Source of the DNA: Capra hircus
Lineage: Eukaryota; Chordata; Mammalia; Artiodactyla; Bovidae
Assembly: GCF_001704415.2 (NCBI RefSeq)
Contig: NC_030813.1
Coordinates: 13,100,001 to 13,164,000 of the forward strand
Length of the DNA stretch: 64,000 nt
Reading direction: 5' to 3'
The translations under genes were made by a program, and so were the position numbers. Positions 55,014 to 64,000 of the stretch are shown here, in pieces (the first letter of the stretch is position 1; the number at the start of each line of letters is the position of its first letter). The notes under the pieces were generated by a model that worked only from the letters and a program-made list of their open reading frames with translations, ran no database searches and was not told where the DNA came from.

Positions 55014-56283
55014 CTGTCCCACATTCAAATGAGACCTATATGCAATCCAGCTGCTACAGATCATTCTGTGTCCTTTCAACCCAGGTAACTGTTGCTCAGC
55101 TAACAGACACCAGGCTAGGGGTCATTAGAGAAGATTTGCCTTTTTTCCAAATTTAATTTTAAATAATTTAAATAGATTAGTGCCTAAACACAAATGTCTA
55201 GTTGTCTTTTTACAGCAACAATTTAGACTTAACTGAGGCAGCATATTGGGAGATTATAAAGCACAAAGACGCTTCCTTCTTAAATATTTTTTTTCCCAAA
55301 TTTCTTTTCAATCACTAATGAAAAATGAAGTCAGAGTACATAACAAATAGAAAATCATGGAATGTTATTATTCCCGGTATGAAATTTTAGAATAATAATT
55401 ATTTTTATTAGCAACATCTGGGTCACATGTTCTTATAGGATTTAATTTATCCTGAAATTAAATACCATACAATATTAGGATGTGGCATTTAATATTTTGC
55501 AGTATTATTCCGCAAGTCCCTTTACAACTGGAAAGAACATGCTTTTCTATATACCGACAGTTTTAGTGAGCATAAGACATACAACATGGAGAACCAATAG
55601 GCTCTCCCGGGCAAAACAAAATAGTCATGTGGCTGTAAAATAGTGCAAGATCCACTTTGCAACTCAGCTTCATTCTTCATTAGGGATGGTTTAATGCTTC
55701 TTTTATTATAAAACCAAGGATATTGAGTTGTGAGGGAAAGTTAGGAATGGCAGAGCTGATGTTCCAACACCAAGATGAGGAAAAGATCTAATATGTAAAA
55801 TTTTCAGAAACCTATTTTGCATTAGCTCTTGGATAGCACATTCAAGGGCATTTTTGTGTCACAGACAAGACCAGCAACAATATGTAGTTATCCTGAACGG
55901 CCAGCATGAAAGGATTTGTCAGATTGCTTTGCCAAAAACCAAGGCACAAGCAGTTCAGTTTGGAGTACTTCGATGCTTTTCTGTTTTTCTACAATGTATT
56001 CTCTTAAAAAATCAAACGAAACTCTACTTTGAAGTTTCAACCATTAACCTTACACCTTGAAAGAACTGCCCTCCGAGAACAAGCAACATCTTGTACCAGC
56101 CACTGTGACCAGCTGAGAAGACAAAGGTAAAACCTGACCTTTCTTTCAAGAACTAGATTTCAAAGATACATGGCCAACTGATTACTCAAGTTCAGGGACG
56201 TGAAAGATACACAAAAGAAGGAAAACATAACAAATATGATAATGTGCTTTTTCAGATTTTTAGTAATATTGTCCTGTGAAATA
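55014..56283. other. AT-rich unique sequence
   Basis: T runs near 55288-55295. The 68-codon frame at 55854-56060 has no motif. No gene recognised. Confidence 0.5.
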
Positions 56284-56891
56284 TTTAATTTTTAAATGAA
56301 TCTTTATTGCAGTATAGTTGCTTTACAACATTCTGTTAGTTCCTATTGTCCAGCAAAATGAATGAGCCACACATATACATGTATTCACTCCCTTTTGGAC
56401 CTCTTTTATGTTCAGGCCACCACATTGCATTAAGGAGAGTTCCCTGTGCTATACAATATTCTCATTAGTTATCTATTTTATGTGTACATCAATAGTGCAT
56501 ATTGTCAATCCCACCTTCCCAATTCTTCCCTGTCTTTACCCCTCGTGTCCATACATCTGTCCTCTACAACTGTGTCTCTTTCTGCTTTACAAATAAGATC
56601 ATCTATACCATTTTTCTAGATTCCACATATATGCATTCATAGATTAGTTTTTCTTTTTCTGACTTACCTCATTCTGTATGACAGTCTCTAGGTCCATCCA
56701 CATCTCTACAAATGACCCAATTTCATCCCTTTTATGGCTGAATAATATTCCATTGTATATATGCACCACTTGTCTTTAACCATTCCTATGCTGATGGACA
56801 TTTAGGTTGCTTCCATGTCCTGGCTATTGTAAATTGTGCTGCAATGAACACTGGGGTGCATGGATGTTTTGAATTAGAGTTTTCTTGGAGT
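56284..56891 (-). mobile_element. Ruminant L1 3' end, copy one
   Basis: Antisense, 5'-truncated: 3' UTR at the left ('tgaatctttattgcagtata'), ORF2 end at the right ('ctgaataatattccattgt', 'gctgcaatgaacactgggg'). Stops at 'gagttttcttggag' and is followed by attagtgcattaaatt (56892-56907). Confidence 0.9.
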
Positions 56892-56907
56892 ATTAGTGCA
56901 TTAAATT

Positions 56908-57351
56908 ACTTTTTTTTCTTTTTTTAAATTTATTTTTAATTGGAAGATAATTGCTTTACAATGTTGTATTGGTTTCCACTATACAACAACATGATTAGCT
57001 ATAAGTATACATGTATTCCCTCCCTCTAAAGCCTCCCTCCCACCCCACCCATTTAGGCCATCACAGAGTACCAAACTGAGTTCGCTGTGCTATTTAGCTG
57101 CTTCCTGCTAGCATCTATTTCACACATGGTAGTGTAAATATGTTAATCTGTCTCTTCTGTCCTTCCCCTGCTGTGTCCATAAGTACCTTCTCTACATCTG
57201 CACCTCTATTCTTGCACTGCAAATAGGTTTATCGGTAAATTTTTCTAGTTTTCATATATATATATGTTAACATATGATATTTGTTTTTCTCTTTCTGACT
57301 TACTTCACATTGGGGTGCATGTATCTTTTTGAATTATGGTTTTCTCTGGAC
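56908..57351 (-). mobile_element. Ruminant L1 3' end, copy two, internally deleted
   Basis: Antisense, directly next to copy one. T-rich left end, 'ttgctttacaatgttgtatt'; at about 57308 'gacttacttcaca' jumps to 'ttggggtgcatgtatc', losing the piece present in copy one at 56662-56850. It stops at the same L1 position and is followed by the same 16 bp (57352-57367). Confidence 0.9.
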
Positions 57352-57367
57352 ATTAGTGCATTAAATT

Positions 57368-57809
57368 TCATTGATTACTTTAGGAAGTCCTTAATCATCG
57401 CAGAACTTTATAGTAAAGTCTACCATGTTTTGGATAAAGTTGAAAGAACTACTCTTTTAAAAATAAGATCCTGTAATTCAAAGTTTTGTTAAATTATATT
57501 TTCGTTAGTAACTTGCTATGGGGACTGTCTTCTAGATGCTATACTTAGAGTAACACTAATAAGCAAGTTAGTGTTACGTCTTAGCCTTCCCCATACCTTT
57601 TAACCATATCATACCACAATTCATTAACACAACGAAATCTTACCTAAAATAAAGGCAGTCCCTCCTCATCTGTAAATTACACCCCCATCACCAAATCTGT
57701 ATTGTATATAGATAAAAAGGGCTCTATTATAACCTTTTAGTTTGTGTGCACAACTCGATAGAAATCCATAGGTGAAACAATAAGCATAAGTTATAAGGTA
57801 GAGAACTTT
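57368..57809. other. Unique sequence
   Basis: An imperfect inverted repeat around 57548-57577 ('agagtaacactaa' / 'ttagtgttacgtct'). No gene recognised. Confidence 0.5.
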
Positions 57810-57970
57810 AGACTTAGAAAGACCTGGTTGGAATCTTGGCTGATGTCATGTGCTTTGATGCAAGTTTACCCTACCATCTGTGAAATGTCCACAATAAATG
57901 AAATGTTGGTACAGGGTATAGCATATGGGAAGTTCTCAGCAGTGGCAATTGCTATTATTATTATTATTAC
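57810..57970 (+). repeat. MIR SINE with (ATT)n end
   Basis: 'agacctggttggaatcttgg', 'taccatctgtgaaatgtcc', 'gggtatagcatatgggaagt' in MIR order, then (ATT)n at 57953-57969. Confidence 0.75.
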
Positions 57971-60021
57971 TTATGATACCTCCTGAAAATTGGATAAAAA
58001 AGGTACAAATCAAATGAAGTAAGATTAAAATAAGACATATATATAAGTCAACAAAACCCAATACTGGGTCTCAAATGACAGAATTTTCTCTGAAACTGAG
58101 AGGAGTAGGTAGTCTTTTTCTAAATCGGTATACATAGAACTATTTTTCTATGCAGTCTTCTCAAGGGCTGTGTTGCAGTGGTATTTTCAAGTGTAGTATT
58201 ATACAATAGATCTTCATGCCTTCCTTTCTGTGCTCATGACAAAGGACAAAAACATGCTGAAGACCTATACCAAACCCAAAGCCCAAAAGACAATAAACAG
58301 TTTTCACAAGGAAGTTCTTCATCTAAACAGTTTAGACAGTTGGGTGTATATTAGGTTTAAGAGACTGCTCTAAAAAGAAGCATTAATCAAAACAGACTGG
58401 AGCATAGGACCTTGAATTCATGATTGGAAAAATCAATCTATAGCTTCCATTGACCCCAAACTGCAATCTCAGATTTCACATTGAAGCTGGCTGAGTTACT
58501 AGCACAGTAAACAGTAGCATCTGGCTCTCATGTGGGATGGTGTATACAATAGGCTGATCCATAACTTTAGCCTACTTTAGACATTTAGATGGATGGGCTA
58601 AGAGCCCAGTGTGTTATAATGACCCTGAAAAGCTTTAGGATCTGGCTGTGAACACATTAGCATTAACTTAAATCTGTTGCTTTGTTTACAACAAGAGATA
58701 CTTGCTTGTGCTTTCAGCCTACGTGGAACCAGTTAAAGGCACCCGAGACCTAAGAGTGAAGTTTCCAGCCACGGCAGCAGCCATTCACTGCATGGAGGCT
58801 CCACTGAACACTTTTTTTTTTAAATTTCCTCCTAGTTACATCTTTTAAAAAATAAGTGGTTCCTTTATTTGGAGTCTCTCCCTTATTAGAAACATTAACC
58901 CCTAATTTCCCTTTTCTGTTTTTCCCCCCTTCTCCATAACCTGAAGCCTAAACTAAAAAATCAGAGGGTTTCTTGACTATGTCACCATTTAGAAATGTCA
59001 CACATGCAGCCATTTGTTTCTGAGCTAGAGAGTGCAGGCACTTAGAACAGTGTTCCAATTATTCTTGTTGAAACCACCCAAAGCTACCAGAACTAATTTC
59101 TCCCAATATATCACTATACTTTAATGTCTAGAATGAAAAGACACCTTCACTGGACCAGTAGAAACAGATTATTGCACATTAAGGAGATAATCAGAGGGCC
59201 TCTGTATTGTAGTGAAGGTTTCCAAAAAATGCAATTAAACTGTACCCAATCTAATTACATGTTTATTGCTTTTACAAATAGCATTAACATATATGAATAA
59301 CATGTGACATTTATTCATATTTATTTTAGAAAAAAAATTTTCAAACAACTATGTTAATCACACCCTGACTAAAATTAGATTGAATAATTAACAGATGGAC
59401 ATTCTAATACCATAAAGGAACAGTGTAATACTATATTATCTTTTATACTCACAAGAGGCATTGTGGTGTTCTGTATATCTTATCATTAAATCAATAAGTA
59501 TGTTTCAAAAATTCTTTTGGGTCTAGCAGTAATCTTAGGAGAGTAAGTCAAGCTGAAATTTTATTTTAAATTAAGCATCTCTTATAAACAGTTTTAAATA
59601 CATCACCGTAAATAGGGCCTGCATAAAGAAAGAACATTAATATGACTCAGAAAACTACCCAAATGGGAAGAAGTTTCTAAATGTTCTTGGCGTGTTTGAT
59701 TTGCCAAAATAAAAGAATAAGAATCCTTCTATTAGTTAAGGTAGTCCCATTCCCAGGAAGGCAAGATTGGAAAACTGATGATCAGGTGTTTGAGATCTCA
59801 CCACATGACCTGTGAAGACTGTATATATGCTACACCCCTAAGGAAAAGAATATTGTCTCTTTAAGGACTTTCCAATCTATTCCAAGATATTCTAAGGAAA
59901 GCGAAATTCCAGTGGTTTTACGACTCCAGTAATACCACACCTAAATTAAAAGAACCTCAAGTTGGGGTGGGGGGACCTCAGTACATAGGAAAAGACTCTT
60001 TCCTTGTGATGTGTGACTGCA
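57971..60021. other. AT-rich unique sequence
   Basis: About 2 kb with no recognised transposon. T run at 58811-58820. No gene-like frame. Confidence 0.5.
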
Positions 60022-60145
60022 GAAGGCAGACTGAGATCTGGGTGCTAGTCCTAATTCTACCACTCAGCACATGTATAACTCTGGCCAGTCTCCCCCTCTT
60101 AAAATAAGGGAATAAGGTCTGTTCAACTCTAAGTCCCTCCCTGCA
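60022..60145 (+). repeat. MIR SINE fragment
   Basis: 'gatctgggtgctagtcctaa', 'ttctaccactcagcacatgt', 'ctctggccagtctccccctc', 'ttaaaataagggaataaggt' follow MIR closely. Confidence 0.85.
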
Positions 60146-62199
60146 CGTGCTTTCCCTGAAAAGTAGCAAAGTTGGGTGTAGATGGCCTCTCTGCATTAAT
60201 CATAGCCTGCCAAAAGAGATGATATTAAGACAAGGGAATACAAAGACAGTAAACGGAGCATTTACTGTAAGAAGGAGAAATGGGTCATTTCCTTCCATTT
60301 CTTTTCATAGCCATGTATCGACTTTTGCAGAAAAGAAACTCTAAAACTCCCATAAATGGGCATCTTTATCCTGAGAAGTTGGCAGTGTTCTCTTACAAAG
60401 AGATGAGGGCTCCTCGAGTTTGCATCCAAGGAATCAACACGCCCAAGCATGGACAGCGCTTCATCAGGCTTCCCTTCAGAGAGATGGAATTTGGCACATG
60501 GCCAAAAAAGGAGGTGTGGTCTCAGGCCGGGAGAGGGCTGTGTCAGTGAAAGCACCTCTGAAGACACGCCTCACACTGTGCTCACCTACTTTACCAGCAG
60601 AGTACCAGCTGCATTTCCTCTGCCTTTGTCAACGTCTCTGAAATAACTAACAGAATTACAAGCAGTGATAGGGCCCTTTCCGGCATAAATCTGGCTTCAC
60701 TCAACAATATGGAAGGCAGACAAGGTGGGGTGGGGCAGAACAGGCGGAAGCTTCATTTTTCTATGCTTCATTTTATTTGGCTTGTACTCTATTCCACAGA
60801 GCTCAAAGGATGAATTGGAACCCTCTCTGCACTGAGTGCTCATACAATTTAGTGGAATAAAATGGCAAGTGAATAATCCATGTTCACAGCACTATGGGTG
60901 GGGCAAGCTCTTGTCTGTTGTGTGATGTTCTGTGACTTAAATCATCTCTTGCAAAAGGCTATAAAAAAAGAATAGACCTCATCTCTGCTTACTTTCCTTG
61001 CTCCCACCTCACCATCTTTCCCACCCCAAAGTTTCCTCAATGCTTAAATGTTTCTGGAATTGGTCTTTGGCCCCAAAGTCCACAGTTTATGCAGAGACTC
61101 ACAGAAAAGACTAAGGTTATCCCTCAAAATAAAACAAAGAAAGAATAAATATTTTTCAATGCTTAAAGACATAGTCTATGTATTTGCTATTGTCCTTCAA
61201 GTAGACATCCTATATAACTTGACCTAAAACTCTGTCAAGTCTTCATAAAAAAAAGCTAAGACAAACAATTTGTTCTAAATTTCCCTTGAAAATCCCTTAC
61301 AACCATACACATTTATTTTCAGTCTCTGAAACATTCAGTGTCATATGCCCAGAAAGAACAGTAAGATGTTACTGAATTTATTCCCCTGTTCTCGAAAAAG
61401 GCCACACCTAAACACTGCCAAGGTGAGAATCTCTTCTGATGCCTAAGTGTGGGAATGTGATACATGTTACCAGCAAAAAAATTAAAATCGCCCCCAAAAG
61501 CTGGGCTTAGGAATCTGCACTCTCGCAGTTCTCGTCACTCTTTAATTGGGCTTTTGAACCAGGCGAGACAATTTGAAAAGAGAGTGAGAACTCCATCATT
61601 CTGCCACTGCCGGCACCTGTTCCGCCAGCTGACACCACCTAACATGATTTGACCATTAAAAACAAGGCAATTTATCAACACCAGTGACTCTAAATCTACA
61701 TGCTCCTCACTGCTGGTTCACCCTGCTTTCTCTCTCAACACTCACCCAAAGCAGAAAAGAACCAGCAACTGCTAAATATTTTTCCAGCACAGACACAGTC
61801 AATTTCTTAACATAAGCAATGATTCTGACCTAGAAAGCCACCACCCTCTCTCCCCGCTCGCTTACCACACAGAGACCACACCAAGTCCACCCAGGGGTCT
61901 GCGAACCTGAAATCAGTTCGCTTTAACCACATCCAGCATATCTACACTACAACCACAAAAATAGAAAATGAAATTCAGAAAAACACATCATGTGGAAAAC
62001 AAACCGAAATCAGGGCTGGGGGACATCTGCACATTGGCGCTGCCTGTGAACTCCAGGATGGCATAGAAAGCAATGCTGCCCAGCCCAGATTCTGGCAGAG
62101 TGTTTTACAAAGGGCTTCCAGGCACCCCCATCAACACCATCGCTTCCTTTTCGCTTCCAAAACGCTCTGAATAAAGCCCGTCTTTAAGCACTTACTGGG
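60146..62199. other. Repeat-poor unique sequence
   Basis: No recognised transposon in about 2 kb. Overlapping frames on both strands at 60262-60646 have no motif. Repeat depletion and rising GC towards 62 kb make this worth a conservation check, but I see no gene. Confidence 0.45.
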
Positions 62200-62520
62200 A
62201 GCGGCAGCTTCTCTCAGCAAAGCGCCCGTGAGTCATGCAGCAGGAGGGGGCCCCGGAGCAGAGCAAATCAGAGAGCCCCCAGCTTCCCCGCAGGCTGATG
62301 TCTGGGAGACAGCAGCCCAGGGGCCGACTTTCCCATCACGGCTTCAGGCTGTAATCCATGTGCTTTCGGCGGGCCAGTCCCAGCTGCCCACAGAGCACCA
62401 CATGACCTGCTGTGACATCAGACCAGCCAGGCGTGACGGCCCATCCGCCAGCCTCGTCCACACTCGTGGGTGGCATCACTGGGGTGCCTTCAGCTCGCCT
62501 TTAGGCAGGTGGTACAGAAT
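62200..62520. other. GC-richer block
   Basis: Clearly higher in GC and CpG than the rest of the window, though well short of a CpG island. Contains an AP-1-type TGAGTCA (62230-62236) and a CRE-like tgacatca (62416-62423). The start of a 176-codon plus frame (62228-62758) lies here; no domain recognised. A regulatory element is plausible but unproven. Confidence 0.35.
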
Positions 62521-62580
62521 AAGGAACTGCTGTTTTCTCACAAAATATTTTTCTGGCTTGATTTCTTCTGTTTCTAACAG

Positions 62581-62674
62581 AAGGAAAAATAAGAAAAGGA
62601 CCTGGATTCGTTTGCAGCCAGAATTCATCAGCTATATGGGAAGTAACTGGACTTCCACGCCTGGTTCTGGGAAG
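62581..62674 (+). other. Candidate 94-bp exon
   Basis: Upstream polypyrimidine tract and acceptor 'ttcttctgtttctaacag' (ending 62580); donor aag|gtgaga at 62672-62680. Two of three frames are open throughout. No protein family recognised, so it would be an internal exon of an unknown transcript, or chance. Confidence 0.25.
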
Positions 62675-63459
62675 GTGAGAAATGAGCCACTGTCACGATG
62701 CCAATACAATGGGGAGTTTCACCTGCACATCACCACCACCTCCACAACCTTTCTGTAGACTATCACGCATGTTATACACATAGGTATCACAAAATATTGG
62801 TGGGGTCTCTGTAGATTTTATAAGCCAGTCACCACTGATTTTAGTTCACAGAAGATCATCTCAGGGAAGTAACCACTAGATTCAGGGCCAGTTACAATAA
62901 TTCCACTGTGAGGGAACTCATAATACAGTCCAACAGAGATAGATTTGTAGACCTAGAGAGACGGATAAGTAAGTAGGTAGAAAGTCAGGATCATGTTAAT
63001 GCTTCTGTTCACTCATTCAGTGACAATTTACTGATCACCTACCAGATACCTAGCAACAAAGGCGGAATATTAAATTGCAGGGAGGAGGTGAATATTTGAA
63101 CAGTAGGCATCGTTTCAGTATTTTCTTTAATTTGGCACAGGGCTGCTAGCTCTATTTCTGTAATAATTGTGGAAGTAATAGCTTTATCAAGGTTCCTTAT
63201 AATTTGTTCTGCAACTAATACTAAATCTGAATGCTGATAACAAAACCATGTTTTACCCTAATTTTATTATGCTAAATGGTAACAAATATAACCTTTAAGA
63301 ATAACCAAAATTATTATGCTTTTATGAAGCAAAATAATAGCCAAGCTAGGCAGCAATGACCAGAAAATACATTCTTCCCTAATCAAGAGGAGGATTCACT
63401 CTGTCTGCTTTAACTGTATTACTAGGCATGAATTTGGTTAATCAACTTCACTTCAGATA
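62675..63459. other. Unique sequence
   Basis: AT-rich. 'cactcattcagtgacaattt' near 63010 is like the opening of an old mammalian repeat. No gene recognised. Confidence 0.45.
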
Positions 63460-63590
63460 TTTATGTGGAAACTGGATCTCCCTAACCAGCTTATAAACCC
63501 ACTGTATGTCATACAACTCGGTATTACTTACAGTAACTTAAACATAATAGTTGTTCAATAAGTAGTGAGAATGAATTGGCTCAAAACAGT
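63460..63590 (+). repeat. L2 or MIR 3'-end trace
   Basis: 'ataatagttgttcaataagt' and 'gagaatgaattgg' resemble the 'tagttgctcaataaa' plus GAATGA end of L2. Weakly supported. Confidence 0.4.
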
Positions 63591-64000
63591 TTTATTTTTT
63601 ATATGGATTATTCCCAATAGAGAATAAATGGAAATTAGCTGCCTCTCGGAATCTCATATTGAATTCCATACAAGCAACCTGGTAATCTCAGGAAAAAATA
63701 TCACAAGCTTGATGCAAAACAAATAGATGGCTTAAATCTTACATATATATGACAGATAAATTATTAGATGAATAATATATAGATTAATAGATTATTAGAC
63801 TAGATTATTTCCATAACAATGAGGATATATAGACATTATCTAAACACTGATATTATAGCTTTAATAAATACGCAAGTAAAACAACACAATCCACTTTTTT
63901 TTTCACAATCCACTTTAAATGTAAAGATCAAAGCTAAAATGCTTTTGATTATTCTGTAGGAAAGAGCACATTAATTAAGATACAAGAAAATGAAATTGAT
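63591..64000. other. AT-rich unique sequence
   Basis: Contains a TA-rich patch (63738-63830) with repeats of 'attagat' type. T9 run at 63896-63904. No gene recognised. Confidence 0.5.

Noticed and set aside
62228..62758. 176-codon open reading frame as a protein gene
   Set aside because: It runs through a GC-rich block and then across a good splice acceptor and donor. There is no domain, no codon pattern and no start context that I recognise. Kept only as context for a candidate exon.
1..64000. A new defence, biosynthetic or other multi-gene system
   Set aside because: There is no gene cluster anywhere in the window. The content is transposon remnants and unique non-coding DNA of a ruminant.

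Overview
The window is mammalian nuclear DNA from a ruminant, most likely a bovid. The diagnostic evidence is the repeat content. There are twelve BovB (RTE-type LINE) copies, about twenty Bov-tA/Bov-A2 SINEs, several CHR-type tRNA-derived SINEs and ruminant-specific L1 3' ends, on a background of old MIR, L2, MER5A, MLT1 and L1M remnants. Species cannot be fixed from the sequence alone (cattle, sheep, goat and relatives all carry these families). The base composition is AT-rich, and I see no CpG island and no recognisable protein-coding or RNA gene. The only long recognisable protein-like reading frames are decayed reverse-transcriptase fragments of BovB. The window is therefore intergenic DNA or the inside of a very large intron.

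Layout. 1-5 kb: AT-rich DNA with four or five MIRs and a 28-bp minisatellite (2639-2740). 5-10 kb: a Bov-tA containing a 37-bp palindrome, BovB copies at 5580-5943 and 7010-8315, a hAT-like element, and a young L1 with a 14-bp target-site duplication (TSD). 10-15 kb: mostly unique, plus a solo MLT1-type LTR. 15-24 kb: the densest repeat zone, with old L1, six BovB copies including an inverted pair (17966-18546 / 18849-19432), and the longest BovB (22013-23508, 13-bp TSD). 24-30 kb: an ERV1-like LTR lying inside a MIR, then a quieter and less AT-rich stretch. 30-41 kb: Bov-tA copies, MER5A, a possible second LTR, an L2 interrupted by a SINE, and two BovB copies. 41-47 kb: an L1-mobilised retrocopy that starts exactly at a Bov-A2 SINE and ends in poly(A), next to an old L1 carrying two more SINE insertions (one a dimeric Bov-tA), then an ancient repeat hit three times by younger elements. 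47-57 kb: scattered SINEs, one BovB, and two abutting antisense L1 ends. 57-64 kb: mostly unique, with a GC-richer block (62200-62520) followed by a stretch with textbook splice sites (62581-62674).

How the parts work together. There is no operon or pathway here. The relationships are parasitic: SINEs use LINE machinery, and nested insertions with clear TSDs give a relative time order. The most informative observations are the SINE-led 3' transduction, a -1 frameshift shared by two BovB copies, the inverted BovB pair, and the dimeric SINE inserted as one unit. Family names come from recalled consensus features. I could not run RepeatMasker or any search.
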